DNA of 64,000 nt from Pseudofrankia inefficax (GTDB lineage: Bacteria; Actinomycetota; Actinomycetes; Frankiales; Frankiaceae), in contig NC_014666.1 in NCBI RefSeq assembly GCF_000166135.1, positions 1,612,001-1,676,000 on the forward strand, written 5' to 3'. Positions within the stretch are counted from its first letter, which is position 1. Each line of letters opens with the position of its first letter. Below are positions 26,424 through 34,441 of this stretch, in pieces. Both the position numbers and the translations under genes were made by a program. The notes beneath the pieces were generated by a model. It saw nothing but the letters and a program-made list of their open reading frames with translations. It did no database searches and was not told the origin of the DNA.

Positions 26424-26661
26424 CGTGCCTCCCGCCGCCGGGCCGAATGCCACCGTCCGGCGCGACGGTGCCCGTCCGGGCTGGAGGGCTGGTCAAGGGG
26501 ACGTCCAGTCGCCGCCCGTCCCTGGACCGGGCTTCGAGCCGTCCGCGACCTTCGACGCCCACCATCGCCGGACACGGCGCCGGCCACCACGGCGTCCAGC
26601 CCGACCGCCCGGCCCGCGGGCCGAGCGTGCCGGCGGGACCCCTTCCGACAAGGACGATGGC

Positions 26662-27795
26662 ATGTCAACCACGATCAACGCCGGTCACGACCTGGTCCAC
26701 GCGGCGCGGCGGGTCGCCGGCATCGCGGCCGAGCACGCGTCCGACGCCAACCGTCACCGCCGCCTCCACCCCGACGTCGTCGAGGCGATCACCGAGGCCG
26801 GCTTCCTGCGGGCGTTCGTGCCGAGCGCGGTGGGCGGCGCGGCCGGCTCCCTCCGCGAGTTCTCCGGGGCCGTCGCCGCGGTCGGCGAGCGCTGCGCGTC
26901 CGCGGCCTGGGTCGCCTCGGTCAGCGCCTACGTCGGCCGGATGGCCGGTTTCCTGCCCGCGCCAGGGTGGGCCGAGGTCTGGTCGGCCGGTCCCGACACC
27001 CTGCTCGTCGGCGCCCTCATGCCAGCCGGATCGGCCACCGCGGTGCCCGGCGGCTGGTTGGTGTCCGGCGAATGGGCCTACATCAGCGCGGTCGACTTCT
27101 CGGCCTGGGCCCTGGTCTGCGCGCTGGCGCCGGGCGACGGCGGCCCGCAGGCCCGGTTCTTCGCCGTCCCGCGCGAGGCCTACTCCATCCGCGACACCTG
27201 GCACACCACCGGCATGCGCGGCACCGGCAGCAACACGCTGGTGCTGCCGGAGGTCTTCGTCCCGGCGCACCGGTCGGTCGCCCGGTCCCGGATCGCCGCC
27301 GGTCAGGGCTCCGATTCCCCGGCGCCCTGCCACAACGTCCCGCTCGGCGCGATCAACGGCCTGGCCTTCGGCGGCCCGGCGCTCGGTGCCGCTCGCGGGA
27401 TGCTGGCCGCCTGGTCGGCCACGACGGCGCGGAAGCTCGGTGGCGGCCGGGGCCGGCCGGTGGACCGCGCGGCCTTCGACGGGCCGCTGACCTGGGCGTC
27501 GGCCGGGATCGACACGGCCGAGCTGCTGTTCGACCGGGTCGCGGCGACGGCCGACGCCGGAGATCCGGGGCCGCTGCTCTCGGCCCGCGGCTCCCGGGAC
27601 AGCGTGGTGGCCATCAGCCACCTGGTCGACGCGGCGAACCGGGTGTTCGCCGCGAGTGGCAGCTCGGCCCAGGCCGAGGACAGCCCCATCGGCCGGGCCT
27701 GGCGGGACGTGCACGCGGCGGCCAGCCACGTCGCCGTCCGGTTCGAGCCGGCCGCCGCCGCGTACGCGGACGAGATCCTGCGGGCCCCGGCCTGA
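26662..27795 (+). CDS. acyl-CoA-dehydrogenase-fold flavin monooxygenase (ActVA-ORF5-like)
   Basis: ATG 26662, preceded by AAGGACG, opens a 377-residue protein of the acyl-CoA dehydrogenase fold. It starts with the helical N-domain (RVAGIAAEHASDANRHRRLH, then DVVEAITEAGFLRAFVP), goes on to the beta domain (GGWLVSGEWAYISAVDFSAW) and TWHTTGMRGTGSNTLVLPEV, and ends in a C-terminal helical bundle. These features belong to the two-component, reduced-flavin-dependent hydroxylases (HsaA, ActVA-ORF5) rather than true acyl-CoA dehydrogenases. It would hydroxylate an aromatic polyketide intermediate and needs a separate flavin reductase, which I do not see in the window. A strong hairpin follows its stop. 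Confidence 0.87.
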   Translation: MSTTINAGHDLVHAARRVAGIAAEHASDANRHRRLHPDVVEAITEAGFLRAFVPSAVGGAAGSLREFSGAVAAVGERCASAAWVASVSAYVGRMAGFLPAPGWAEVWSAGPDTLLVGALMPAGSATAVPGGWLVSGEWAYISAVDFSAWALVCALAPGDGGPQARFFAVPREAYSIRDTWHTTGMRGTGSNTLVLPEVFVPAHRSVARSRIAAGQGSDSPAPCHNVPLGAINGLAFGGPALGAARGMLAAWSATTARKLGGGRGRPVDRAAFDGPLTWASAGIDTAELLFDRVAATADAGDPGPLLSARGSRDSVVAISHLVDAANRVFAASGSSAQAEDSPIGRAWRDVHAAASHVAVRFEPAAAAYADEILRAPA

Positions 27796-27803
27796 CCTGA
27801 CGC

Positions 27804-27840
27804 GGCCCGGTCGTCCGTGCCCCGCACGGACGACCGGGCC
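27804..27840. terminator. bidirectional terminator, perfect 17-bp stem
   Basis: Positions 27804-27820 and 27824-27840 are exact reverse complements around a CCC loop. It sits between two convergent genes, 9 bp after the monooxygenase stop and 22 bp before the acyltransferase stop, so it can serve both. Confidence 0.85.
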
Positions 27841-27861
27841 GCCGGCCGGGACGAGCGCGGG

Positions 27862-29082
27862 CTACGGCCCCACCGGCTCCGGGGCCGCGCCGGCAGGGGC
27901 GGACCGGGACGGCTCCGCCGCCCTTGCCCCGGCCGGCCCGATCACGGCCGGCCCGGCGCCGGCGGGCTCGGCCGGTGCCGCCGGTCGGGTGTGCTTGCTG
28001 ACCGCGAACCGGCGCATGGCCGGCTTCTCGACGAGGACGTGCAGCAGCCAGGCGGCCGTGATCGCCAGTGCCAGTGCCAGCAGGATCAGGCCGACCGCCG
28101 GCGCGGTGTCCCAGGTGCGCCTGCGCCCCAGGGCGATGTGGCCGTACTTCAGGATCAGCCGGTGCAGGAGGTAGAAGGCGAAGGAGATCTCGCCCAGCCA
28201 GACCATGACCCTGTTGCGTAGCGGCGAGAAGCGCTCCCGCAGGTCGGCCGCCGCGGCCGCCGGTATCACCAGCGCGATCGGGATGATCGTCGCGGCGACG
28301 AAGGTGTAGAGGTTCGGCACGTGCAGCGAGATGTAGTAGCCGATCGCGACCAGCACGACGGCCGGCCCCAGGCCCACCCGGATCCATTTGCCGGTCTGCA
28401 GGATGCGGGCCATCACCATGCCGAGCACGAAGTCGAGGGTCCGCACCGGCGGCAGCATGTAGACCAGCCAGAGGCGCCAGACCGGCGTCGTCACGAAGAG
28501 CGGCGACGCCGGGAGCAGCTTCGCGACCAGCGGCAGGACGAGCACCACGACGACGATCAGGCCGGCGGCCGGCCACAGCAGCGTCGGGCGGATCCGCCGC
28601 ACCAGCAGGAACAGCACCGGGAAGGCCAGGTAGAACAGCGCCTCGCAGGACAGCGTCCAGCTGACGTCGTCCATGCTGAAGAGAATGTTCGCCCGCGGTA
28701 CCCAGGCATGCACCAGCAGCAGGTTGGGCACGGCCGCCGACGCCGTCACGGCCTCGCCGGCCGCGACCATCAGCACGAACGCGGCGATCCAGGCGACCAC
28801 GTAGTTCGGATAGATCTTGACCGCCCGCCGGCGCCAGAACCGGCGGGCCGAGTCGTCCGGCCGCGCGGTCCAGGTCAGGACGAAGCCGCTCAGGACGAAG
28901 AAGAAGCCCACCCCGAGCGCACCGGCGTCGGCCACCGCCCGCGAATAGTCGCCCCCGATGCCCTGGTCGCGAAACGGGAACTCGTAGGCGGCGTGAAAGG
29001 CGAAGACCAGGAGTGCGGCGATGAAGCGCATCCCGGTCAGGGACGGGAGTCGTTCACCTTGATGGTGGCGAGTGGTTTCCAC
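27862..29082 (-). CDS. acyltransferase family 3 integral membrane O-acyltransferase
   Basis: From GTG 29082 the protein has 406 residues and about ten hydrophobic spans. It opens with LPSLTGMRFIAALLVFAFHA, which holds the family R-x-x-A-x-x-x-V-x-x-x-H pattern, and continues through GFFFVLSGFVLTW and WTLSCEALFYLAFP, both typical of acyltransferase-3. These enzymes transfer acetyl or other acyl groups to sugars, glycans or natural products at the membrane. Within a polyketide cluster it may acylate the product or a sugar on it, but no glycosyltransferase is present here. The last 50 residues are low-complexity Ala/Pro and cytoplasmic. Confidence 0.9.
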   Translation of the reverse strand: METTRHHQGERLPSLTGMRFIAALLVFAFHAAYEFPFRDQGIGGDYSRAVADAGALGVGFFFVLSGFVLTWTARPDDSARRFWRRRAVKIYPNYVVAWIAAFVLMVAAGEAVTASAAVPNLLLVHAWVPRANILFSMDDVSWTLSCEALFYLAFPVLFLLVRRIRPTLLWPAAGLIVVVVLVLPLVAKLLPASPLFVTTPVWRLWLVYMLPPVRTLDFVLGMVMARILQTGKWIRVGLGPAVVLVAIGYYISLHVPNLYTFVAATIIPIALVIPAAAAADLRERFSPLRNRVMVWLGEISFAFYLLHRLILKYGHIALGRRRTWDTAPAVGLILLALALAITAAWLLHVLVEKPAMRRFAVSKHTRPAAPAEPAGAGPAVIGPAGARAAEPSRSAPAGAAPEPVGP

Positions 29083-29181
29083 CGGGCATCAGCTCCAGCA
29101 GGTGGGTGGCAAGACGGCCAGTCTTGGGCTGCCGGCTCGGGGGTGGCTGGAGAACGGCTCGGGACAGCGGGGCTGGCCGTC

Positions 29182-29200
29182 GCCGGCACCCGGTGCCGGC
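29182..29200. repeat. perfect 19-bp inverted repeat in a divergent promoter region
   Basis: GCCGGCACC-C-GGTGCCGGC is symmetric around 29191. It lies between the divergent acyltransferase (start 29082) and cupin (start 29317) genes. It could be an operator or simply a hairpin; base content alone makes such palindromes likelier here. Confidence 0.4.
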
Positions 29201-29316
29201 GCGGCCGCCTCCACCGCGCCTTCAGCGGATCGCGAGCGGCCCGGAGCACGGTCACCGGCACCCGGCCCGGCCGATGGCGGCCCGGCCGACCGAACCGCTG
29301 ACGACGGGAGCCGCTC

Positions 29317-29766
29317 ATGACCGGGACACCCGGCAAGGTGGTCGTGCGTGACCAGATCCCCCCGGTCCGGTGGGCCGCGGAACAGGGGCGGTTCCTGCTT
29401 CGGGCCACCGACACCGGCGGCCGGTTCTCGCTCCTGGAGCTCACCACGCCCCCGGGCGGCGGGCCGCCCGCCCACCAGCACCGAACGGTCGACGAGGCCT
29501 TGATCGTGACGTCCGGGCGCTACGAGATCCGGCTCGGCGGCCGGGTCGTCCTGGCCACGCCCGGCACGGTCGTCTACGGCCCGCGCGGGCTACCGCATGG
29601 ATTCCGCAACATCGGCGCCGAACCCGGCACGATTCTGTGCATCGCCAGCCCTGGCGGGGTCGAGTCGATGTTCGAGGAGCTGGCCGAGCTCTCGCGGTCC
29701 GACGGCCCCCGCGACCGGCGGCGGCTGGCCGAACTGATGGCCCGCCACGACGTCGAGTACGTCTGA
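29317..29766 (+). CDS. cupin-domain protein, 149 aa
   Basis: A single cupin barrel: motif 1 AHQHRTVDEALIVTSGRYEI supplies the H-x-H and the Glu, and motif 2 PRGLPHGFRN supplies the last His, a complete set of metal ligands. Small cupins of this type act as polyketide cyclases, dioxygenases or isomerases, or as sugar-binding proteins; nothing decides between these. It starts a + strand operon with the SDR (ATG one base after its stop codon) and the MDR at 30561. GGGAG lies about 8 bp upstream of ATG 29317. Confidence 0.88.
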   Translation: MTGTPGKVVVRDQIPPVRWAAEQGRFLLRATDTGGRFSLLELTTPPGGGPPAHQHRTVDEALIVTSGRYEIRLGGRVVLATPGTVVYGPRGLPHGFRNIGAEPGTILCIASPGGVESMFEELAELSRSDGPRDRRRLAELMARHDVEYV

Positions 29767-29767
29767 C

Positions 29768-30520
29768 ATGGCCACGCCTGACCTGGCGACGGCCCCGTCG
29801 GCGACCATCGCGCTGATCACCGGAGCGAACAAGGGGATCGGTTTCGAGACCGCCCGCCAGCTGGGGGAGCGCGGGCTGACGGTACTGGTCGGCGCGCGCG
29901 ACGAGGGGCGGGGCGAGGCCGCCGTCGCCGCGCTGACGGCCGAGGGCCTCGACGCGCGGGCCGTCCGGCTCGACGTCACCGACGAGGAGTCGGTGAAGGC
30001 GGCCGCCGCCTGGGTGGCCGACACGTTCGGGCGTCTCGACGTGCTGGTCAACAACGCCGGCATCCTGGTCGACGCCGGCCAGCCGGTCACCGAGACGACC
30101 GCGGCCCAGGTCCGGGAGACCTACGAGACCAACGTCTTCGGCCTGGTCGCGGTGACGCGGGCGATGATCCCGCTGCTGGCCCGGTCGCGCGGCGGCCGGA
30201 TCGTCAACCTCTCCAGCAACCTCGGCTCGCTGGGCATCAACACCGGGCAGCCCGAGCGGCTGGCCGCCTTCCAGATGCTGGCCTACGGGTCGTCCAAGGC
30301 GGCCGTGAACGCGTTGACCATCCTGTACGCGAACGCCCTGCGGGGGCACGGGATCAAGGTGAACGCGGTCGAGCCGGGCTTCGTCGCCACCGACATCAAC
30401 AACCACGCCGGCCCGGGCACGGCGCGGGAGGGCGCGCAGATCGTCGTCCGGCTGGCCACGGTAGGCGACGACGGCCCGACGGCCACCTTCCAGAGCGCGG
30501 CCGGCCCGGTTCCGTGGTGA
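29768..30520 (+). CDS. SDR-family oxidoreductase (carbonyl-reductase-like)
   Basis: A 250-residue classical SDR: ALITGANKGIGFETARQL for cofactor binding, DVTDEESV, LVNNAGILVDAG, a Ser in IVNLSSNLGS and YGSSK as catalytic Tyr/Lys. The ANKGIG start and substrate-loop insertion (NTGQPERLAAFQ) match the plant/bacterial carbonyl reductase branch, which prefers NADP(H). It directly follows the cupin and precedes the MDR by 40 bp, so it probably reduces a ketone during polyketide tailoring. Confidence 0.93.
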   Translation: MATPDLATAPSATIALITGANKGIGFETARQLGERGLTVLVGARDEGRGEAAVAALTAEGLDARAVRLDVTDEESVKAAAAWVADTFGRLDVLVNNAGILVDAGQPVTETTAAQVRETYETNVFGLVAVTRAMIPLLARSRGGRIVNLSSNLGSLGINTGQPERLAAFQMLAYGSSKAAVNALTILYANALRGHGIKVNAVEPGFVATDINNHAGPGTAREGAQIVVRLATVGDDGPTATFQSAAGPVPW

Positions 30521-30560
30521 TGCGATCCGGCCCGCGCGGCGGGCGGAGGGGACAGAACAA

Positions 30561-31643
30561 ATGCGCACCGTGATCTTGCGTGACTTCGGTGGCCCCGACG
30601 TGTTGCGGCTGGCCGAGACGCCGGCGCCCGAACCCGGCCCTGGCCAGGTGCGGATCGCGGTCGAGGCGGTCAGCGTCGGCTTCGCGCAGACCCAGATGCG
30701 GCAGGAGCGCTTCCCGGCGCCCATGTGGCGCCCGACGCTCCCGGTCGTGCTGGGCGGGGACGTGGTCGGCGTGATCGACCGCCTCGGCCCGGGGGTGGCG
30801 GCGGCGGCCGGCGCGCCGCGGATCGGCGACCGGGTCGGCGTGTTCGTCCTGCACGGCGGCTACGCGGAGCGGGTCGTGGCCGACATCGGCGGCCTGGTCC
30901 CCATCCCGGCCGACCTCGACCCGGCCGTGGCGACGCTCCTGCCGGGGACCGGGCCGATCGCCGCCGGCCTGCTCGACATCGGCCGCCTCCAGCCTGGCGA
31001 GAGCGTCCTGGTCCACGCCGCGGCCGGCGGCATCGGCCACGTCGCCCTGCAGCTCGCCCGGCGGGCCGGCGCCGGCCTGATCGTCGCGACCGCCGGCTCC
31101 CCGGCCAAGCGGGAGTTCGCGCGCTCGCTGGGCGCCGACGTCGTGGTCGACTACACCCAGGACGGCTGGCCGGACCGGGTGCGGGCGGCGACCGGCGGGC
31201 GCGGGGTCGACCTGATCCTCGACGGGGTCGGCGGGAACCTGCTGCGGGCCGGGGTCGGGCTGCTCGCGCCGCTCGGCCGGCTGGTGTACTACGGCTCGTC
31301 CGACGGCGGCCTCGACGTGCCGAGCATCTCGACGATGGACCTGATCGGGCTGAAGTTCGTCACGGGCTTCGCGCTGTCCGCCTGGCGGGCGGCCCGCCCG
31401 ACCCAGTTCCAGGCCGGGCTGGCCGACCTCACCGCCGCGCTGCGCACCGGCGGGGTGACGTGCGAGGTGCACGCCCGGTTGCCGCTGTCGGGCGCGGCCG
31501 AGGGCCACCGGATCGTCGAGTCGCGGGCCTACCGGGGACGGGTGGTCCTGCTGCCGTCCCTTCCCGACGCCGACACCGGCGGCCGGGACCACCCGCGCGG
31601 TCCCGTGCTGGGCGAGGCGGCCGGGTCGTCGGCTGGCCGCTGA
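30561..31643 (+). CDS. MDR-family quinone/enoyl reductase
   Basis: A 360-residue protein beginning MRTVILRDFGGPDVLRLAE, a usual opening of quinone oxidoreductases. The GroES-like domain is followed by a Rossmann fold with VLVHAAAGGIGHVALQLARR and a short C-terminal lid. No zinc-ligand cysteines are present, which favours NADPH quinone or enoyl reductases. ActVI-ORF2-type enoyl reductases of pyranonaphthoquinone pathways belong here. GGAGGGG precedes ATG 30561. It ends the cupin-SDR-MDR operon and converges on the ArsR gene with 37 bp between. Confidence 0.9.
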   Translation: MRTVILRDFGGPDVLRLAETPAPEPGPGQVRIAVEAVSVGFAQTQMRQERFPAPMWRPTLPVVLGGDVVGVIDRLGPGVAAAAGAPRIGDRVGVFVLHGGYAERVVADIGGLVPIPADLDPAVATLLPGTGPIAAGLLDIGRLQPGESVLVHAAAGGIGHVALQLARRAGAGLIVATAGSPAKREFARSLGADVVVDYTQDGWPDRVRAATGGRGVDLILDGVGGNLLRAGVGLLAPLGRLVYYGSSDGGLDVPSISTMDLIGLKFVTGFALSAWRAARPTQFQAGLADLTAALRTGGVTCEVHARLPLSGAAEGHRIVESRAYRGRVVLLPSLPDADTGGRDHPRGPVLGEAAGSSAGR

Positions 31644-31680
31644 TCCGGGCCGCCGCCGAGGACCCGGCGAGCTGCCCTGG

Positions 31681-32022
31681 TCAGGGCGAGCCGATGAACT
31701 CGGGCTGGGTCTTCAGCACCGCGTCGAGCAGACCGGGGAAACAGCGGTCGAGGTCGTCGCTGCGCAGGGACAGGATGCGTTCCGAGCCGCGCACCCGGAC
31801 CTGGATGATCCCGGCCTCCCGCAGGACCTTCTGATGGTGGGAGAACGTCGAGCGGCTCACCGCCAGGCCGGCGTCCCGCAGGAGGCGGTTGCACGCGGAC
31901 TCGCCGAGCTGGGCGAGCGCCCGCACGGTCGCCAGACGGCCCGGGTCGGCCAGGGCCGCGAGGACCCGGGGTAGTCGCAGCTCCTCGACGGCCGGGTGTG
32001 ACTCGTCCAGCACAACGGTCAT
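31681..32022 (-). CDS. ArsR-type winged-helix repressor
   Basis: ATG 32022 gives a 113-residue protein: RVLAALADPGRLATVRALAQ as opening helices, SRSTFSHHQKVLREAGIIQV as the recognition helix and wing start, and RVRGSERILSLR as the wing. An extended frame to 32109 would overlap the probable operator. No metal-binding cysteines of the ArsR/SmtB type are visible (only Cys in SACNRLL and DRCFPG), so it likely senses an organic ligand. It is divergent from the MFS transporter and most likely represses it. Confidence 0.9.
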   Translation of the reverse strand: MTVVLDESHPAVEELRLPRVLAALADPGRLATVRALAQLGESACNRLLRDAGLAVSRSTFSHHQKVLREAGIIQVRVRGSERILSLRSDDLDRCFPGLLDAVLKTQPEFIGSP

Positions 32023-32065
32023 GGCCTCAGTGTAGGTCGGTCCGGCGCGGACGTTGAAGATCGTG

Positions 32066-32107
32066 ATACTGTTCGATGAGTATCGACCTGGTCGACCGTC
32101 ATCGAAC
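32066..32107. promoter_or_regulatory. nested palindromes between ArsR and MFS genes, probable operator
   Basis: Three symmetric elements overlap: ATACT (32066-32070) with AGTAT (32079-32083); GTTCGATGA (32071-32079) with its exact complement TCATCGAAC (32099-32107); and TCGACCTGGTCGA (32083-32095) between them. The cluster sits 44 bp from the ArsR start and 28 bp from the MFS start, where one repressor could block both promoters. Confidence 0.6.
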
Positions 32108-32134
32108 AATCACCACCGAATCAGGAGAGCCGGC

Positions 32135-33622
32135 ATGGCCACCCCCATCCCTGACTCCCGACGTTGGCTGATGCTGCCAGTGATCATGGCGGCATTCTTC
32201 ATGTACGGCTTCGACGGCAACGTGGTCAACGTCGCGATCCCCTCGTTGCAGCACGAGCTGCACGCCGGTCAGGCCGCCCTCGAGCTGATCGTCGGCGGTT
32301 ATGTCTTCACGTACGCGGCCGGCCTGGTGACCGGCGGGCGCCTCGGGGACCTGTTCGGCCACCGGCGGCTGTTCCTGGCCGGCATGGCCAGCTTCACCGT
32401 CGCGTCGGTGCTGTGCGGCCTGGCCCAGAACACGACCGAGCTGGTGCTCGCGCGCCTCCTGCAGGGGCTCACCGCCGCGGTGATGGTTCCCCAGGTCCTG
32501 GCCCTGGTCGCCGCGGTGTTCCCCCTTCAGGAGCGCCCGCGCGCGATGTCCTGGTACGGCGTGACCGCGGGGCTCTCGGGGATCTGCGGCCAGATCTTCG
32601 GCGGGCTGCTGCTGGTGGCGGACGTGTTCGGCCTTGGCTGGCGGGTCATCTTCTTCGTCAACGTGCCGATCGGGCTGCTCGTGCTGGGCCTCGCGCTGCG
32701 CCTGCTCCCGCGGGCCGACACCGGGCGCCGGCCCAGCCTCGACCTGGTCGGCGTGGTCGGGATCTCCGGGTCCCTGGCGTTCGCGCTGGTCCCGCTGGTG
32801 CTCGGGCGCGACCTGGGCTGGCCGGTCTGGGCCTGGGTGCTGCTCGCCGCCTCGGTCCCGGCCATGGCCCTCGTCCTGGTGTGGGAGGGCCGGCTCGCCC
32901 GCTCCGGCGGTCAGCCCCTGCTGGACCTCGGGCTGTTCCGCGGCCGGATCTTCAACGCAGGGCTGGCCATCAACGCGACGTTCATGCTCTTCTTCACCAG
33001 CACGATCTTCGTGATGAGCCTGCTTCTCCAGAACGGGCTCGGGCTGTCCGCGCTGCGGGCCGGCCTCGCCTTCGGCCCGATGGCCGTGCTGGCGATGGTG
33101 GCGTCGCTCGGCGGCCGGCGCCTCGTCACCCGCTACGGCCTGCGGGTTCTCACGCTCGGCTGCGCGGTGACCGGGGCCGGCGTGCTGCTGGCCGCCGTCG
33201 CCCTGCAGACCCTCGGCGGGCGGATCACCGAGCCATGGCTGGTCGTCGCCCTGGGCCTGGTGGGTCTGGGCAACGGGCTGATCCTGCCGTCGCTCGTCGG
33301 GGTCCCGCTGGCCGGCGTGGCGCCCCAGCAGGCCGGGGTGGCGGCCGGGATGCTGTCGACGACGCAGCAGTTCGCCAGCGTCACCGGGGTCGCTCTGATC
33401 GGGACCCTGTTCTTCACCTCGCTCGGCTCCAGGACCGGCCGGGCCGACTACGCCACGGCGGCCGAGCTCGCCGCCTGGGTCGCCCTCGGAGCCGTCGTGG
33501 TGATGACGGCGCTGGTCCAGGTGCTGGCCCGCGCGGTCGCCGCCCAGGCCGCCGCGCCGGCACCCGGCCGGCCCGCGGCCGGCTCCGATCCGAAGACCGC
33601 CCCCGCCGGGGCCGAGGCCTAG
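32135..33622 (+). CDS. MFS drug:H+ antiporter, DHA2 (14-span) type
   Basis: ATG 32135 follows AGGAGAG. The 495-residue protein has about 14 hydrophobic spans and the motif A loop GGRLGDLFGHRRLF, with the motif C region around GLSGICGQIFGGLL. QAALELIVGGYVFTYAAGLV is typical of EmrB/QacA-like exporters. It would export a hydrophobic compound by proton antiport, plausibly the cluster product, giving self-resistance. Divergent ArsR control suggests induction by the product. A perfect hairpin terminator follows. Confidence 0.93.
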   Translation: MATPIPDSRRWLMLPVIMAAFFMYGFDGNVVNVAIPSLQHELHAGQAALELIVGGYVFTYAAGLVTGGRLGDLFGHRRLFLAGMASFTVASVLCGLAQNTTELVLARLLQGLTAAVMVPQVLALVAAVFPLQERPRAMSWYGVTAGLSGICGQIFGGLLLVADVFGLGWRVIFFVNVPIGLLVLGLALRLLPRADTGRRPSLDLVGVVGISGSLAFALVPLVLGRDLGWPVWAWVLLAASVPAMALVLVWEGRLARSGGQPLLDLGLFRGRIFNAGLAINATFMLFFTSTIFVMSLLLQNGLGLSALRAGLAFGPMAVLAMVASLGGRRLVTRYGLRVLTLGCAVTGAGVLLAAVALQTLGGRITEPWLVVALGLVGLGNGLILPSLVGVPLAGVAPQQAGVAAGMLSTTQQFASVTGVALIGTLFFTSLGSRTGRADYATAAELAAWVALGAVVVMTALVQVLARAVAAQAAAPAPGRPAAGSDPKTAPAGAEA

Positions 33623-33646
33623 CGCGCCGCCCGAAGCCGATACCGG

Positions 33647-33694
33647 AAGCGCCCGACCGGTCCGCCGCCCCCGCGACGGACCGGTCGGGCGCTT
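33647..33694 (+). terminator. strong terminator after the MFS gene, perfect 18-bp stem
   Basis: Positions 33647-33664 pair exactly with 33677-33694 around a 12-base C-rich loop, and TTTCGT-type sequence follows. It separates the transporter from the polyketide synthase operon. Confidence 0.88.
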
Positions 33695-33931
33695 TCGTCG
33701 CTGAGCAGCGGCGGGGTGCCGCGCCCTGGGCTCGTTGGCGCCCTCCGGTCTGGAGCATTTCTCCAGCCGCCCGCCATCGGGACTGAATTGATTCGCCACC
33801 GTGGCCGGTAATGCTGCGACAGCACGGCGATAACTCCCGCGCTTATCCCGTCGTCGCGCGAGCCGCGCGGGGGCGGCCGGCGCGGGAGGGCGCCGCGCGA
33901 AACGTACGGAACCGTTCAAGTGGAGGTTCTC

Positions 33932-34360
33932 ATGGCCGGCGAAGGCGTATCCGTCGAACTGTACGTCGAGGTCCAGCAGTTCTACGCGCGGCAGATGCAG
34001 GCACTGGACAGTGGGAAGTACGAGACGTTCGCCGAGACGTTTACCGAGGACGGCCTGTTCACCCACACCCCAACCCGGCCGGCGGCCAGCACCCGGGCCG
34101 GGATCGTCGCCGACCTGTACGACTTCCACGCCGGCGCGGCCACCGACCCGGTGCAACGGCGCCACTGGTTCAACATGATCACACTGGTCCCCCTCGACGA
34201 CGGGACGATCGAGTCGACCCTCTACGCGCTGGTCCTGCGGACGCGGCCCGGCGGCCAGCCCGAGGTCACCTTCAGCGGGACCGCGAGGGACGTGCTCGTC
34301 CGCCTCGACGGCCGGCTCCACAACCGCTCGCGGACCGTGACGCACGACGGCCAGCGGTGA
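33932..34360 (+). CDS. SnoaL/NTF2-like protein, 142 aa
   Basis: ATG 33932, with TGGAGG about 6 bp upstream, gives a protein with the cone-shaped NTF2/SnoaL_4 pattern: a first helix (YVEVQQFYARQMQALD), FAETFTEDGLFTHTP as the strand/turn with acidic residues, and WFNMITLVPLDDGTIESTLY and GTARDVLVRLDGR as later strands. In aromatic polyketide clusters this fold covers ring cyclases, hydroxylases and ActVI-ORFA / Med-ORF10-like proteins that assist pyran-ring formation. It precedes the ketosynthase by 81 bp and is probably the first gene of that transcript. Confidence 0.85.
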   Translation: MAGEGVSVELYVEVQQFYARQMQALDSGKYETFAETFTEDGLFTHTPTRPAASTRAGIVADLYDFHAGAATDPVQRRHWFNMITLVPLDDGTIESTLYALVLRTRPGGQPEVTFSGTARDVLVRLDGRLHNRSRTVTHDGQR

Positions 34361-34441
34361 ACCCCTGATGGCGACCGGGCGGCGGCCGTCCCGGTCGCGC
34401 GACCGCGACCAATGTCTGTCCAGCCTCGGAAGGATGGTGCC

